NCBI GenBank assembly: GCA_038049695.1
Contig: CP142455.1
Coordinates: forward strand, 65,730,501-65,794,500
From: Cinnamomum chago
Lineage: Eukaryota; Streptophyta; Magnoliopsida; Laurales; Lauraceae
Reading direction: 5' to 3'
DNA: 64,000 bases
Both the position numbers and the translations under genes were made by a program. Positions within the stretch are counted from its first letter, which is position 1; every line of letters starts with the position of its first letter. Shown here one piece after another: positions 11,913 to 23,165 of the stretch. The notes under the pieces are model-generated. The model did not search any database, was not told where the DNA came from, and saw nothing but the letters and a program-made list of their open reading frames with translations.

Positions 11913-13020
11913 TTGGATGCCTCCGAAAATATTGTGGAGGAACCACCTTCGAACCTTCCAACAGAAGATCATGTTCAAAAGATAGACTTGGGAACACCAG
12001 ATGACCCACTTCCTGTATTCATAAGCAATAATATAAAGGATGATGAGTTACCCGAGTATATCTCTTTTCTTTGTGAGTTCGTTGATTGTTCTGCATGGTC
12101 TTATGCAGAAATGTCTGGCTTAGACTCCAAGATAGCAGTCCACAAACTCAATATGCAAAAAGATATCAAGCCTGTTAAACAAGGCCAAGGAAGATTCCGT
12201 CCAGACGTGATGGACAAAATCGAACAAGAAGTTCAAAAAATCAAAAGCGTTGGCTTCATCCGCGAGGAACAGCATCCCGAATGGTTGGCCAACATCGTCC
12301 CCATGACAAAGAAAAATGGGCAGATCAGGTCTGTATTGATTATAGAGACCTAAATGGCGCTTGCCCCAAAGATGAGTTCCCGCTCCCCATACCAGAGGTG
12401 ATGATCGACAACACCTGTGGGTTTGAGCGAATGACATTCATGGATGGATTCTCTGGCTACAATCAGATAAAGATGCATCCTGAAGATGAAAAACACACAT
12501 CATTTCGGACCCCATTTGGTGTGTATTGCTATACTGTCATGCCATTTGGTCTGAAAAATGCCGATGCCACATATCAGAGGGCTATGATGAAAATATTCCA
12601 AGACATGCAGCACAAGACGGTTGAATGTTACGTTGATGACCTCGCCGTCAAAAGCAGAAGAAAAGAAGACCATCTAAAAGACCTTCGGGAAGTCTTCCTC
12701 CGACTTCGCAAACACAAACTGCAAATGAATCCCCTGAAATGCTTCTTCGGCGTCTCATCGGGTAAGTTTCTCGGATTCATAGTTCGGAAAGCTGGAATAG
12801 AACTTGACTCCATCAAAGTCAAAGCTATTCTAGAAATGCCTTCTCCAAGAACCTTAAAAGAACGGGAAGGGCTTCAAGGGAGGTTGGCATACATCAGACG
12901 GTTCATCTCCAATCTCTCAGGGAAATGTCGTCCCTTTTCCCGCCTAATGAAGAAAGGTGTGAACTTCGTTTGGGATGCTGAATGTCAAGCAACATTTCAA
13001 GATATCAAGTAATACCTAAC
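11913..13020 (+). pseudogene. RT: Reverse transcriptase domain of the Tat element
   Basis: The RT starts with the usual approach segment (RPDVMDKIEQEVQKIKSVGFI) and contains YRDLNGACPKDEFPLP, FMDGFSGYNQI, the PFGLKNADATYQR block and the catalytic YVDD at 12629-12640. A frameshift near 12330 and a TAA at 13010-13012 break it. RT copies genomic RNA into DNA in the cytoplasmic particle. All catalytic Asp residues visible here are retained, so damage is by frame rather than by active-site loss. Confidence 0.9.
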
Positions 13021-13660
13021 CAAACCACCAGTGCTGGCTGCCCCTACCACTGGAAAACCATTCATCTTGTACACAAGAACTCTCGACCACTCTTTAGGCG
13101 CTCTGCTCGCACAAGAGAATGACAAAGGAAAAAAAGCTGCGCTATATGCTGGTAGGTACGGAGCATCTCTACTCTCTAGTCGAGAAAGAATGCCTTGTAG
13201 TAATGTTTGCCGTACAAAAGCTGCGTCACTATCTGCTGTCCAACACAGTCTACCTGATTTCGAGGATCAACCACTTAAAGGTCCATGTCACAAAAGCAGG
13301 TTCTCTCAATGCCAGACTAGCAAAATGGTCCATCCTCCTATCACAATTCGATATCAGGTATGTACCACAAAAGGCAATCAAAGGCCAAGCTTTAGCAGAC
13401 TTTCTTGCAGAGCATCCATTGCCTAAAGATTCTCCACTAAGGGATGATCTCCCAGACGAACCTGTCGACAACGTGGAGATTTTCTCACCAAATGCCTCCT
13501 GGGACATGTACTTTGACGGTGCAATCAGGACAAATGAAAATAGAAAGCTAATCTCAGGAGTTGGCATCCTCTTTGTTAGCCCCGACAAGCACATGATTCC
13601 ACATGCTTTCTCGCTACTGGCCCATGTTCAAACAATGCAGCTGAATACCAAGCTCTCATC
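13021..13660 (+). pseudogene. RH: RNase H domain and start of the second RNase H
   Basis: The conventional RNase H follows RT directly (GKPFILYTRTLDHSLGALLAQ, then YSLVEKECLVVMFAVQKLRHYLL). A frameshift near 13150 separates its two halves. At about 13500 a second RNase H begins with WDMYFDGA and a typical beta-hairpin. It degrades RNA of the RNA-DNA hybrid. A tandem second RNase H of archaeal/plant type is a hallmark of the Tat lineage. Confidence 0.85.
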
Positions 13661-14098
13661 GTGGGATTGGGACTAGCCCTCGAATCCAGCATCACCATGC
13701 TGGAAGTCTTTGGAGACTCTCAACTGATCGTCAACCAGATGAATCAGAAATTTGAAGTAAGGAAGCCTGATCTGTTGCCTTACTACAACAAGGCACAATC
13801 ACTTCACCAAAGGTTTGACATCTGTCACATCACCCACATCCTCATAGGTGAAAACATTCGTGCAGATGCTCTAGTCGGACTTACCGCATCCATGGCGATC
13901 CAGAAAGGGGAGAACCTGCAAATTACAGGGTGTCAAAGAAGGACTCTCCCTCCTTTCAACACACATCAAGCAGCTGTTGAATGCCACAAATTGGCTGGAA
14001 GTTGGATCTCCATCCTCAAACCTCCGATCGGTGACTGGAGAGATCCGTTCATTGATCACATCATGTTCAGAATCCTCCCTGAAGATTCAAAAGAATAG
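13661..14098 (+). pseudogene. aRH: Second (archaeal-type) RNase H, C-terminal part
   Basis: After a frameshift near 13640 the domain continues with a glycine-rich helix entry (GLGLALE), VFGDSQLIVNQM (the conserved D-S-Q-L) and a final NIRADALVGL segment holding the last Asp. The frame ends at a TAG at 14096-14098 and resumes in phase with the integrase. Confidence 0.82.
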
Positions 14099-15277
14099 GT
14101 AAGCATTCAAAGACGAGCCCCAAACTTCCATTTGGATATACCTTCAAATATGCTTTACAGAAAATCCTTCGACGGAGTACTTCTACGCTGCTTGTCACAA
14201 CAAGAGGCTGAGGAAACACTCAAAGAAGTTCATGCTGGTCTTTGTGGAGCCCATCAGGTTGGGCCCAAGCTTTACGATTAGATAAAAAGATTGGGATATT
14301 ATTGGCCTACCATGGTAGCTGACGCCATGCAATTTGCTAAACGCTACCGCCAATGCCAAGTTCACATGCCTCCAGAATGGCTACATCCTATAGCAATCTC
14401 ATGGCCTTTCGATGCCTCGGGTATGGACATCATAAGTCATATCTCTCCCCCATCAAGCAAAGGCCATCGCTTCATCTTCACCACTACAGATTATTTCTCC
14501 AAGTGGTCAGAAGCGTTTGTGCTCAGTGAAATGAAGACCTCATCAGTCCTTCAATTCTTACGCATCAACGTTATTTGTCGCTTCGGTATACCTAAAAGAT
14601 TCGTTCATGATAGCGGACCACAATTCCGGGATCACCGATTCTACAAGTTTTGCGATAAGTACAAAATCCAAAGTTGTCCTTCGACTTCGTACAATCCTGC
14701 AGCAAACGGACTAGCAGAAGCCTTCAACAAGACACTCTGCAAAATCCTTAAGAAAATGGTCTCTAGTCACAAAAGAGACTGGGGAGACAAACTACTTGAA
14801 GCTTTGTGGGTTTATCGAACCACCGTTCGAGGGCGAACCCATAGCACACCATTCTCTTTAGTCTATGGATGCGAAGCTATTGTCCCTTTGGAAGTACAAA
14901 TTCCTTCCTTAAGAGTATCTTTACAAAATGACATGACGCAAGAAAGCAATGTCAAACTGAGACTCCAAGAACTGGACAATCTCGACGAAAGACGGCTCGA
15001 AGCCTTACAAAGCATTGAGTTGTACCAAGCACCCATGGCAGGGTCTTTCGACAAGAGGATCCGGCAACGCACCTACAAAAAGGGCAACTTGGTTCTCGTA
15101 GTAAAAAGGCCAATGGTTTTCGCCCACAAATCCAAAGGCAAACTCGAACTAAAATGGGAGGGACCCTTCGTCATTGACAAAGTCTTCTCCAACGGTGCAT
15201 ACGCACTTCTAAACATGGAAGGTGACAGATGTATGCTGCCCATCAATGGCAAGTTCTTGAAGCGATACTACCCTTGA
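14099..15277 (+). pseudogene. INT: Integrase of the Tat element, no chromodomain
   Basis: The N-terminal zinc domain shows both histidines (EVHAGLCGAH), but the first cysteine of the C-x2-C pair appears replaced by tyrosine (KRYRQCQ). An in-frame TAG at 14279-14281 sits where a glutamine codon is usual. The catalytic core has Asp in GMDIIS, Asp in VHDSGPQF and Glu in NGLAEAFNKT, the D,D-35-E triad. The C-terminal part includes KWEGPFVIDKV, a GPY/F-like element, and ends KRYYP at a TGA. No chromodomain follows, in agreement with Tat rather than chromoviruses. Confidence 0.9.
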
Positions 15278-15640
15278 AGACTTCCGTCACTGGGTCAGAG
15301 CAGTGCTTGCACGGCCAAAGCCTATCTTCAGGTACTCGCTCGCCAAACTCTCCTCTTTTAGATTTTTCATCCTTATGTTCAGATTTCTAAAGTTTCAAAA
15401 CAATGATTACTTTCATAGTTTCATTGTTAAAAAAAAATCCAAAAATCTAAGTTTAGAAGCCTCTTCTCGGACTTGACCAAATTTTCAAACTTTGAACCCA
15501 AAATTCATGGTTTGAAACAAAATCAGGATTTAGGGATTTCTGCCCTAATCCACCCTGTCTTTTACCACCAAAATGGTTTTAGACCAAAATTTACGACCCT
15601 CGTGTCTTTAAACAAAAAAAAATAGATTTTAAAAAAAATC
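15278..15640 (+). other. Spacer after pol stop, no gene seen
   Basis: AT-rich 3' untranslated sequence between the integrase stop and the stem-loop array. No ORF or repeat stands out. Confidence 0.5.
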
Positions 15641-16052
15641 GCGGGGAAGCGACGCTCAGTCGATACTCGCAAAACCAAAAAATCGGAAGGATGCGAATCC
15701 CATTCGATACTTCCAAAATTTTCAAAATTGCAAAGAAGCGACACTTTGTCGATACTTGCAAGATTTCAAAAATCGTGGAGACGCAACATTCCAGTTGATA
15801 TCCACAAACCCAAAATTCAAACAAAAAACCGAGGTCCAAAAAAAAAATCTGTGGGGAAGCGACATTCCATCGATACCCACAAAACCAAATTTTTGAAAAA
15901 AGCAAGGAAGCGACGCTTAGTCGATACTTGCTCCCAAATCCGCGAGGAGGCGACATTTCATCGATACTCGCAACCAAATGAGCAAGGAGGCGACGTTTCA
16001 TCGATACTTGCAAGGCCATTCAGCAGGGAGGCGACTTTTAGTCGATACTTGC
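15641..16052 (+). repeat. Nine-unit array of covarying 30-nt stem-loop repeats
   Basis: Units start at 15641, 15685, 15730, 15775, 15851, 15902, 15942, 15982 and 16023; eight are exactly 30 nt and one 31. Each reads as a 5-bp outer stem, a 4x3 internal loop, a 4-bp inner stem (CGAC/GTCG type) and a 5-nt loop. Outer stems differ between units but stay paired: GCAAG/CTTGC, GCGAG/CTCGC, GTGGG/CCCAC, GTGGA/TCCAC, GGAAG/CTTCC. Inner stems change in step as well (CAAC/GTTG, CGAA/TTCG). Tandem repeats in this region are known in Tat elements. Confidence 0.85.
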
Positions 16053-16070
16053 ATTTTTTAAAACAAAAAA

Positions 16071-16690
16071 TCGGCTGTAAATGCCAAAAACCCGACTCTC
16101 ACGCCAAAAATTGGCTATAAATGCAAAAAACCCGGCTGTCACGCCAAAAAATCGGCTATAAATGCCACAAAACCTGGCTTTCACGCCAACAAAACAAAAC
16201 TTGGTTTTAAAAAAATCGGCAATAAACAACACAAAATTGGCTATAAAGGCCACGAATTCGGCTATAAATGCCACAAAAAAAATCTGCTATAAACGCCACA
16301 AAATTTCGGCTTACATGCCAAAAACAAATTTCGGCTTTTAGGCCAACAAAAAAATCCTGGCTATCAATGCCACAAACAAAAATCAACTCTCATGCCATTT
16401 CAAAAATCGGCTCCCATGCCATAAACAAAAATTTTGGCTCCCATGCCACAAACAAAACATGGCTCTCATGCCATTTCAAAAATTGGCCTTTATGCCATCT
16501 CAAAATTTGGGCTCCTATGCCACAAACAAAATCAGTTTTTATACCATCCCAAATTTTGGCTTTTACGCCTCAAAATCTCGGCTTCCATGCCACCTCAAAA
16601 TTCCGGCTTCTATGCCACCTCAAAATTCTGGCTTCCATGCCATTGCAAAATTTGGCTTTCATGCCATCTCAAAATTCGGCTTTCACGCCA
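16071..16690 (+). repeat. About 27 short units of TGGC-N6-GCCA type
   Basis: Directly after the stem-loop array comes a run of units about 24 bp long, each with GGC, five or six bases, then GCC, followed by an A/C-rich linker (for example GGCTTTCACGCC at 16678-16689 and GGCTTCCATGCC nearby). Each unit is a minimal dyad with a 3-4 bp stem. ORFs reading through this region are products of the repeat, not genes. Confidence 0.8.
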
Positions 16691-17052
16691 AAACAACCAT
16701 TTGACAAAACGTTTTTCACAAAATGACAAACTTTTGATCAAATTTCCAAACAAACATTCCCATTCAATTATCACAAAAAAATGTCCACAAGCACTACAAA
16801 AGAAAGAGTACCAAAAATATATATGTGTGTATACACGGGTACCAAAAAAAAAAGAAGAGAAAACAAAAGTTTATTACAAAAGTCAGGAGCTCAGTCTCAC
16901 ATGGTCTTCAACCAAAGGCTCCACTCCTCAAGCAGACTTTTGTCCTTAGCCTCTAAAGCTTCCAGGCCACGCTTCTTCAAGATCTTCCCGTAGAATGTGG
17001 TAGAACGGCGCGATCCGTTTGCAGCACGGAGAAGCTCTTCCCAAAGAATCTG
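16691..17052 (+). other. Spacer between repeats and antisense gene, no gene seen
   Basis: A/C-rich sequence with a short TATATA/TGTGTG stretch and an A-run. It would be the 3' flank of the antisense gene. Confidence 0.4.
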
Positions 17053-17813
17053 TCATTGCTCGTACTCTTGAGTCTTCCTCCGGAGATTGCTCTCAGCCTC
17101 CTTGACTTGGCGAATCAGAGTCCCTTCTCTGGCACGAGCTTCCACAATGGCAACTTGTTCCTCCAATAGCTCAAGACGTTGCCTGGTCTCAACGACCTCT
17201 CTATCAATACGGCTCAGATCCTCTGTCAGCCCAATGATAGCCAACTCGGTAACGTTCCTCTCCCGAACGAATTGCTTCCGAGTCCGCGAGATTTCGTCCA
17301 GCTCAGACTTGACATTGCCAGAAGGCTTCAAAAACATCTCATTGAAGAAGTCACCACTAGCGAAGCTCTTGGTTTCATTCCACTTGCTCCCTAAAGCTAT
17401 GACTTCATCAACGAAAGCCTTCGCATCTGCAATGTCCAAGCCGACTTCTTTGCTATCAGTAAGGATGTCCTGTACATGCTTGACCATGCCAAAGCCAGCT
17501 TCCAAATGGCCAGAAGAAAGTGTTTCGATCCACGAGCTCAAAACGCTCTTCAGCACTTTCTTCGCATACTCAAGAGACGGCCCGGACAAAGGCTCGCCCA
17601 TCTCCATTGGTCGATTGCCCGTGTCATATCCTGCTGGAGGAGTAATCATTAAGCTCTTTCTAACCGGAGACACTGGCGAAGGAATCTGCTCGAACGATTT
17701 CATCTCTGTCACATTAAAACTAGAAGAAGAAGTCCCTACTTCTGGTTCAACTGCAGGCATCCCCTGCTCTGCCACTGAGATGGACAGAGGAACTTCTTCT
17801 GTCGCCTCACAAT

Positions 17814-17894
17814 CTGCCAGCAAAAAAAAAAAAAGAGGTATGAATATGATCCTGTTGAAAAAATCAATATCATCAGGGTTGTTACTACAAATAC
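17814..17894 (-). other. Intron 3 of the antisense gene (81 bp, phase 1)
   Basis: Donor GTATTTGTAG, acceptor GCTGGCAG. Its length is a multiple of three and it has no stop, so retention would also give an open frame; the poly-F/L peptide it would encode makes splicing more likely. Confidence 0.65.
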
Positions 17895-18005
17895 CTTCAT
17901 CGACGATTGACGGAATACTTTCTGCCTCCATAAGTTCATCCGAAGCATCGTCAAAGGACGCATCCATGGATGGCTCAAAATCGTCGGAATCCTGTGGCAA
18001 GTCAG

Positions 18006-18081
18006 CTGATAAAAAAACAAGCAACATGTTAGCAGATGACAGCACAGACACAAAAAGAAAGAAAATACAAAGAAGTCATAC
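18006..18081 (-). other. Intron 2 of the antisense gene (76 bp, phase 1)
   Basis: Donor GTATGACTTC, acceptor TTTTATCAG. It joins exon 2 (117 bp) to exon 3 (18005-17895, 111 bp) in phase. The donor is nearly identical to that of intron 1, which hints at exon-intron duplication. Confidence 0.75.
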
Positions 18082-18198
18082 TAGGTGAAGATTCTGGAGT
18101 CACTCCAGAGTCCCTCGGTTCTTCTTTAGATGCCGCAATTGGACCCGTCACTGCTTCATCAGCCGGGACCTCAGGCATCATCAAGTCCTCATCTTCCA

Positions 18199-18278
18199 CT
18201 AAAAAAACGGAGAGAATGCAAATCAAAACAAGAAAATGTCGAAGAAAGAAATGGAAAGAGGAAGAGGAGGAATCATAC
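18199..18278 (-). other. Intron 1 of the antisense gene (80 bp, phase 1)
   Basis: Donor GTATGATTCC, T-rich acceptor TTTTTTTAG. Removing it joins the 18528-18279 frame in phase to exon 2 (18198-18082). The unspliced reading meets a stop soon after the donor. Confidence 0.75.
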
Positions 18279-20929
18279 CTTCATCAACGGTTTCTTCCTC
18301 TCGGCTCCTCTTTTCCGAAGGCTCATCAGCGTCCCCTGACATCTCTTCAGCGGTGGTGAGAAGGACTTCTAAATCAGGAGAGTCATCGTGTCGTCTCTTA
18401 TTACGGCGCTGCCCTCTTTTCCTCTTGCTTCTATGGGTGGATTTACTTGAAGTACCCGCCCCACTGTCAAAGTCAGGAGCTTCTCTTGGTTCCTCACCCG
18501 GTAGTCTGCTTTTCCCAGTGGATTCCATGGAAGTCTTCTTCAGTTCCGCTTACATCCAAGCGTCAATCTTGGCTTCCTCCTATTCGAGCTGTTCTAAGAC
18601 CTCACTAGGTATCTCTTGTACAGCTCCTGGTCTGATGATGTCCTGCTCAGTGAGAAAGCCGATCTTGTGCTTCTCTCCAGAAAGGAAAGCCAAGACTTCC
18701 TCTCGACGGACTCCATCTGATCTGCCAAGACCCTTCCCAGGAGATTGCTTGACATCAAGCTCCTTCTTGGAAAGCCCTCGGTACACAGAAAAGCTTTCCA
18801 CGAACCATTTCGTGAAGCCAGCAGTCCGGAAGGTGGGCAACTCAGGATGGCGGTAGTGTCCTCCGCACTGTAAAAGGCTCATGTATTCCTTCCATCCTGT
18901 AAACCTCCAAAGAGCTTCACCATGCTCGAAGGCGCACCAACAACGCCTTGAGAGAAGCCCAACTACAGCGCGAAACGGGAGGGAACATACGGCTGGATAT
19001 CAACAAAAAGATGTCTCTGGTACACCATCGTACCAACACGTATGTTAAAAGGCCATCCCTTTTCTGCATTGGCCAAAGAGTAATGTCTTCCCGACCCCGC
19101 CCTGGTGGAATCACGGGACACTCCAAAATCAAAAGCCTTCTTCCGCAAACCTGGAGAAAGCTTTACTAAAGATTGCCCGATCTCGACGTCCCTGAACCGT
19201 CGGATCCTCAAACGGGCAGACAAAAGAGATTCGGAAACGGCTGTCCCTCTAGCCAACCGAATCATGAAAGGGTCATCATCTTGTGCAACTCCTAAGTGAT
19301 GGAAGCCGAGACAGTGGTAAACATACCACGAATAGAAAATATGGGCTGAAAATACCCAGTTCATAGGGAGCCCAAGCCGAACCAAGAAAGCAGCAGCCTG
19401 TAGTTCGGTACACAAGTAGGAGTAAAGAGCTGGCACCAAAGCCAACCGCTCTCCGAATGCCATCTGACATGCCGGAAAAATACAATGCAGCCTGATGTGT
19501 GTTCCATCCCCTCCAGCAAAAGCAGCCTCACCCAACCAATAAGTGAGGTAAATAGCGAGATCTCTTCGCAGTGCAAAGGCAGGACAAATGGCGTATGTAC
19601 TCTCGAAGAACTTCTTCAAGTCATCTCGCATAACGGAGATCTTCTTCGACCCTGGGTTCTTGGCCCTAGCATCTTAGGCCACACCTCCAGAAGACTCTTC
19701 ATCGTCAAAGAAGTTGGAGCCACAACTCTTCCAACTGCTACACCGGACTTTCGAGCCCTCCTTCACCTTCAAAAAATCATAAAAGGCGATGAACTGAAGG
19801 TACAGGAGCCTGAACTCCTCAGATTGCTCCTCAAGAACGCTGTCGATGGGCATAAACTCCTCATAGAGTTTGCCAAGGATATGTAGCCCGGTGATGACGC
19901 TTAATTCCTTCAAGGTAAAACCAATCTCACCATTCGTCACAACGAAGGTGTTGCTCTGTGGAAGGAATGACTCCAGCATGGCCATGAAGGCCTCATCGGA
20001 GAAAACCACGGTCTTCCGAAAAGCGCTAACCGCATTAAAGATCCCGACCTCCTTCAAAATGGCTCCACCAACCTGTAGGGTGTGATCAGTCCATGATTCC
20101 CAACTCGAATCAACACTGAAACGGCCACGAAGTCGAAAAGGCTTCACCCAACCGCTGCCGTCACCCAGAAAAATGCCAAGGCCAACCAGTCTCAAACTAA
20201 CCAACGGATGGTCAGAACCTTGGTAGCCACTGGAGGGTATCAACATGTCCATACGGACAGGAAACTTCTCCGCATATCCGGGAGGGCCGCCAACAAAAAC
20301 CCCGATCTTTATCACATTGGTCCTCTTTACCCAGCTTGGAGGATCCTCCCTCTTGGGACACGTGGGAGAAAGACTCATGATCGATACAGTCCGATCAAAA
20401 GTCGACAGGGTAGAAATAGTTCTCTCCTCACCATTAACTTTGTAAGAGAACTGAAAGCATCTTCTTTGGTACGTCAAGTCGTCAGGGACAGCATCGCCAA
20501 AGAAAAAGGTAGGCTTGGGCACAATGCTCTGATCATCCATGACCCAAGGACGATTGCTTACCACAATTCCATAGAACTCCTCATCCTTGAGAGCGATCAA
20601 TCGATGTCTCATCTCATCGCGGTTGAGGGAGTCACACTCTTCTAGGTTTCTCTCCACAAACTGGACCTTCTCCCAGGCTTGCTGTACGACCACATTAGGA
20701 GACGTGGTAGACAGACAAGGTGCATCAGTAGCAGGCTCTTTACCCTTGTTCATTCTGGAGGAACTACCTGTAAAAGGATGGAAAAGAAAAAATCAATCAT
20801 TAAAGTGACAAAATTTTGCTAAGAAAAATTCTAGCGAAATTTTTGCATGATTCCGAGACAATTCCAAAGAAAAGGAAAACATCCCGACAAAGGTAGGAAG
20901 CTTGAAGATGAGCTCAAAGAAACATCCTC

Positions 20930-21125
20930 AAAGAAGGTCTGAACTCAAACATTGCTGCGAGATCAAACAAATCTCATCAAATCTCCACAAACTTGAAGAA
21001 GGGCTCAACATCGCCGCGAGCTCCAAACTTCAAAACTTGCAAAGCTCCTCAAAATCCAGCAAGATCAGGAAAGGGTTCAACATTGCTGCGAGCTCCAAAT
21101 CCCAAAACTCGCAAAAGATTTCCAG
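20930..21125 (+). repeat. Three diverged ~65-bp tandem units
   Basis: Each unit has gctcaacatygcygcgagctccaa-like sequence followed by aaacttgcaaag-like sequence (near 20945, 21005 and 21080). Non-coding, between the antisense gene and the 3' LTR. Confidence 0.6.
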
Positions 21126-21529
21126 GTATGCATCATCATGCTCCCAATCAATTTACTAAAAAGCATGCATCCAAAAAAAATCATGCATTAGATGCTAGGA
21201 AAATTTTAACCAAAGTTTGATCAATTCCAACCCAACTTGGTCAAAACTAATCAAACTTTGTCAAAGTCAAAATTCATGTTGACTTGACCTAGAGATTCTA
21301 GCCTTTTATCTTGATACATCCAAAAAAAAAAAAAATGCATGAACATCTTGAAATGCATAAAACCTCATCATTATGGTGCATAAACCTCAATATCATAGTG
21401 AGCAAATAAAAAGAAAAAAAAAAGGGAGAGGGAAGTTTCAAAAAAAAAATATTTTTTGGGCAGCAGGCCGTGGCCCACTGCCACACGGCAATACGGCCAA
21501 GTCCATACGGACCTGCTCGTACAGCCAAG

Positions 21530-21705
21530 AAAAAACATTTCTTTGAGAAATTTTCTCCAAAAAGAAAGAGTGAGAAATATTCTCTCCCAAAGAGAGATAC
21601 TTTGGGAAAATCTCTCCCAAAAGAAAGGAAACTTGGGAGATTCTCTCCAAGTAAAGATATTTTTAGATATTCTCTATCCAAAAGATATATTTTTAGATAT
21701 TCTTT
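21530..21705 (+). repeat. TTCTCTCCMAA-rich repeat block with local inverted repeats
   Basis: Six or so copies of a ttctctccaa/tctctcccaaa motif alternate with GA-rich sequence. TCCCAAAG and CTTTGGGA near 21590-21610 form one local inverted repeat. Confidence 0.55.
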
Positions 21706-22009
21706 ACAAAATGACACCATGTGAGATCTAAGCCACCTTCAAAAGATTAAGGTCCCATGGGCTAGCCCACATGAGCCAGGTTTGACCACCTAGGCACTAA
21801 AAGGGGTTTCCTTTCAAGAAAAAAAAATTTCTTCTTACCAAGAGCCTACAAAATGGTTCCATGACTCTTTTGAGTCGATTGAACCATTCAAAAAAAAAAA
21901 AAGAAAAAAAGAAAGCCTCATGAGTTTCCAAAAAACCAAACCATCCCACCACATATACCAAATTGAGCCAAAATCTTGAAATTGACATTCTACAAAAACC
22001 AAACACCGG

Positions 22010-22305
22010 TACCCTAGCTTGCCAAATAAAGCTTGTTAGGTCACAAGGCCAAAACCAAAAACAAAAATCCTGACCCCCTAGCTTGCTACATACAGCTTGT
22101 TAGGTCACAAGGTCAAAACCAAATCTGACCCCGCAACTTGCCACATACAGCTTGTTGGATCACAAGGTCAAAATAAAAAAAAAATCAAATCCCGACCCCC
22201 TAACCTGCCACATACAGCTTGTTAGGTCACAAGGTCAAAAACCAAAAATCCTTCTTGATCACCTGATGTGCCACATAAAGCCATTAGGTTCACAAGATCA
22301 AAAGG
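22010..22305 (+). repeat. Five tandem ~60-65 bp units
   Basis: Units contain gccacatacagcttgttagg followed by tcacaaggtcaaaa, repeated at roughly 22030, 22085, 22140, 22205 and 22270. The block lies about 200 bp before the polypurine tract. Confidence 0.75.
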
Positions 22306-22509
22306 AAAACCCAAATCCAACTCCTTCATGTCATTTTCAAAACTTTGCCTTGAGATGGTACGTGATCCTTCTCACTACCATAAAATCCCCTTGGAAACTC
22401 AAAAGGCTATTAAAAAAAATGCTCAAAGACTCTTGGTCAAGTCGAAAGCTCTCCTTCAAGTTTCTCTTCGAGGCACATCGACACCAAAAGTTATTCGTCG
22501 CTGTACCTC

Positions 22510-22520
22510 GAGGGGGCATT
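22510..22520 (+). other. Polypurine tract of the Tat element
   Basis: GAGGGGG followed by catt immediately precedes the TGTTGACACC start of the LTR, the expected place for plus-strand primer formation. Confidence 0.7.
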
Positions 22521-22674
22521 TGTTGACACCAAAAATGTTACTTTGCCTCTTCAACATCAAAAACCCGCATGAAGCCGCATCCTACTACAAACAGGCAATA
22601 CCGCTTAAAGCATCAGATCTCATCAGAATCACTTGAAAACTAATAGATCCTTCAAGACAGCCAAAAGAGGAGTG

Positions 22675-23165
22675 CACGTCAAATTTCAGTCATTCCGACA
22701 ATGTTTGACCCGACTTTGACGCTTCGAAAGAAAATCAAGCCCCTCGGCGGTGAAAACCACCCGGACCATTACTCATCAAACGAAGCACATGGGCGGTTTC
22801 AACATACTTCAAAAGGGTTGCACGTCAAATTTCAGGTTATTCCGACAACGTTTGACCCGACTTTGATACTCCGAAAGAAAATCAAGGCTATTGGCGGCGG
22901 GGAACCCCGGAACCATGACATCCAAATCGGAGCAAATTGATCATCTCAAAATGACTCCAATAGGCTCTCTAACAAATTTCAGGTCAATCGGACATCGGTT
23001 GACTGCACATCAAAGCGCGACATCTTCCTCGCGGCAAAATCAAGCCTAGCAGCAACAGGACCCCAAACGGCTTGAAAACTCAAGCAAAAGCCCATGGTTG
23101 GTCCTATCTACTTCTTAGGAGGCTTCACGTCAAATTTCAGGTCATTCCGACATCGTTTGACCTAG
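22675..23165 (+). repeat. Four diverged U3 repeats at ~147-158 bp spacing
   Basis: The core aaatttcaggtcattccgac followed by a gtttgac element is found at about 22681, 22827, 22974 and 23132. The third copy is most diverged. All lie upstream of the TATA box. Confidence 0.75.

Larger units (their letters stand above)
17053..20753 (-). pseudogene. Antisense gene (plant-mobile-domain-like) of the Tat element, four exons, broken
   Basis: On the strand opposite gag-pol a reading frame runs from an ATG at 20753 to a stop at 17053. The first 600 codons resemble plant mobile domain proteins: a W-rich block, then NGEIGFTLKELSVITGL near 19910. A TAA at about 19676, a frameshift near 18960 and two stops near 18580-18550 break it. 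A basic stretch (RSKRKRGQRRNKRR, about 18440) looks like a nuclear signal. An acidic serine-rich part is split by three short introns, all in phase 1, and the last exon ends in a long coiled coil (17310-17053). Extra antisense ORFs between pol and the 3' LTR are known in Tat elements; the function is unknown. Confidence 0.78.

Noticed and set aside
16268..16949. Long overlapping ORFs with repeated Ala-Met-Pro/Cys-His peptides
   Set aside because: They only translate the ~24-bp tandem repeat, with equivalent ORFs in several frames.
17087..18856. Plus-strand ORFs of 333 and 206 residues opposite the antisense gene
   Set aside because: Shadows of the minus-strand coding frame; serine-rich, no motif, and the minus strand has splice sites and known-type domains.
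22010..22305. CRISPR-like array (regular repeats with spacers)
   Set aside because: Repeats and spacers are both similar between units and it lies in a plant retrotransposon 3' region; ordinary tandem repeat.
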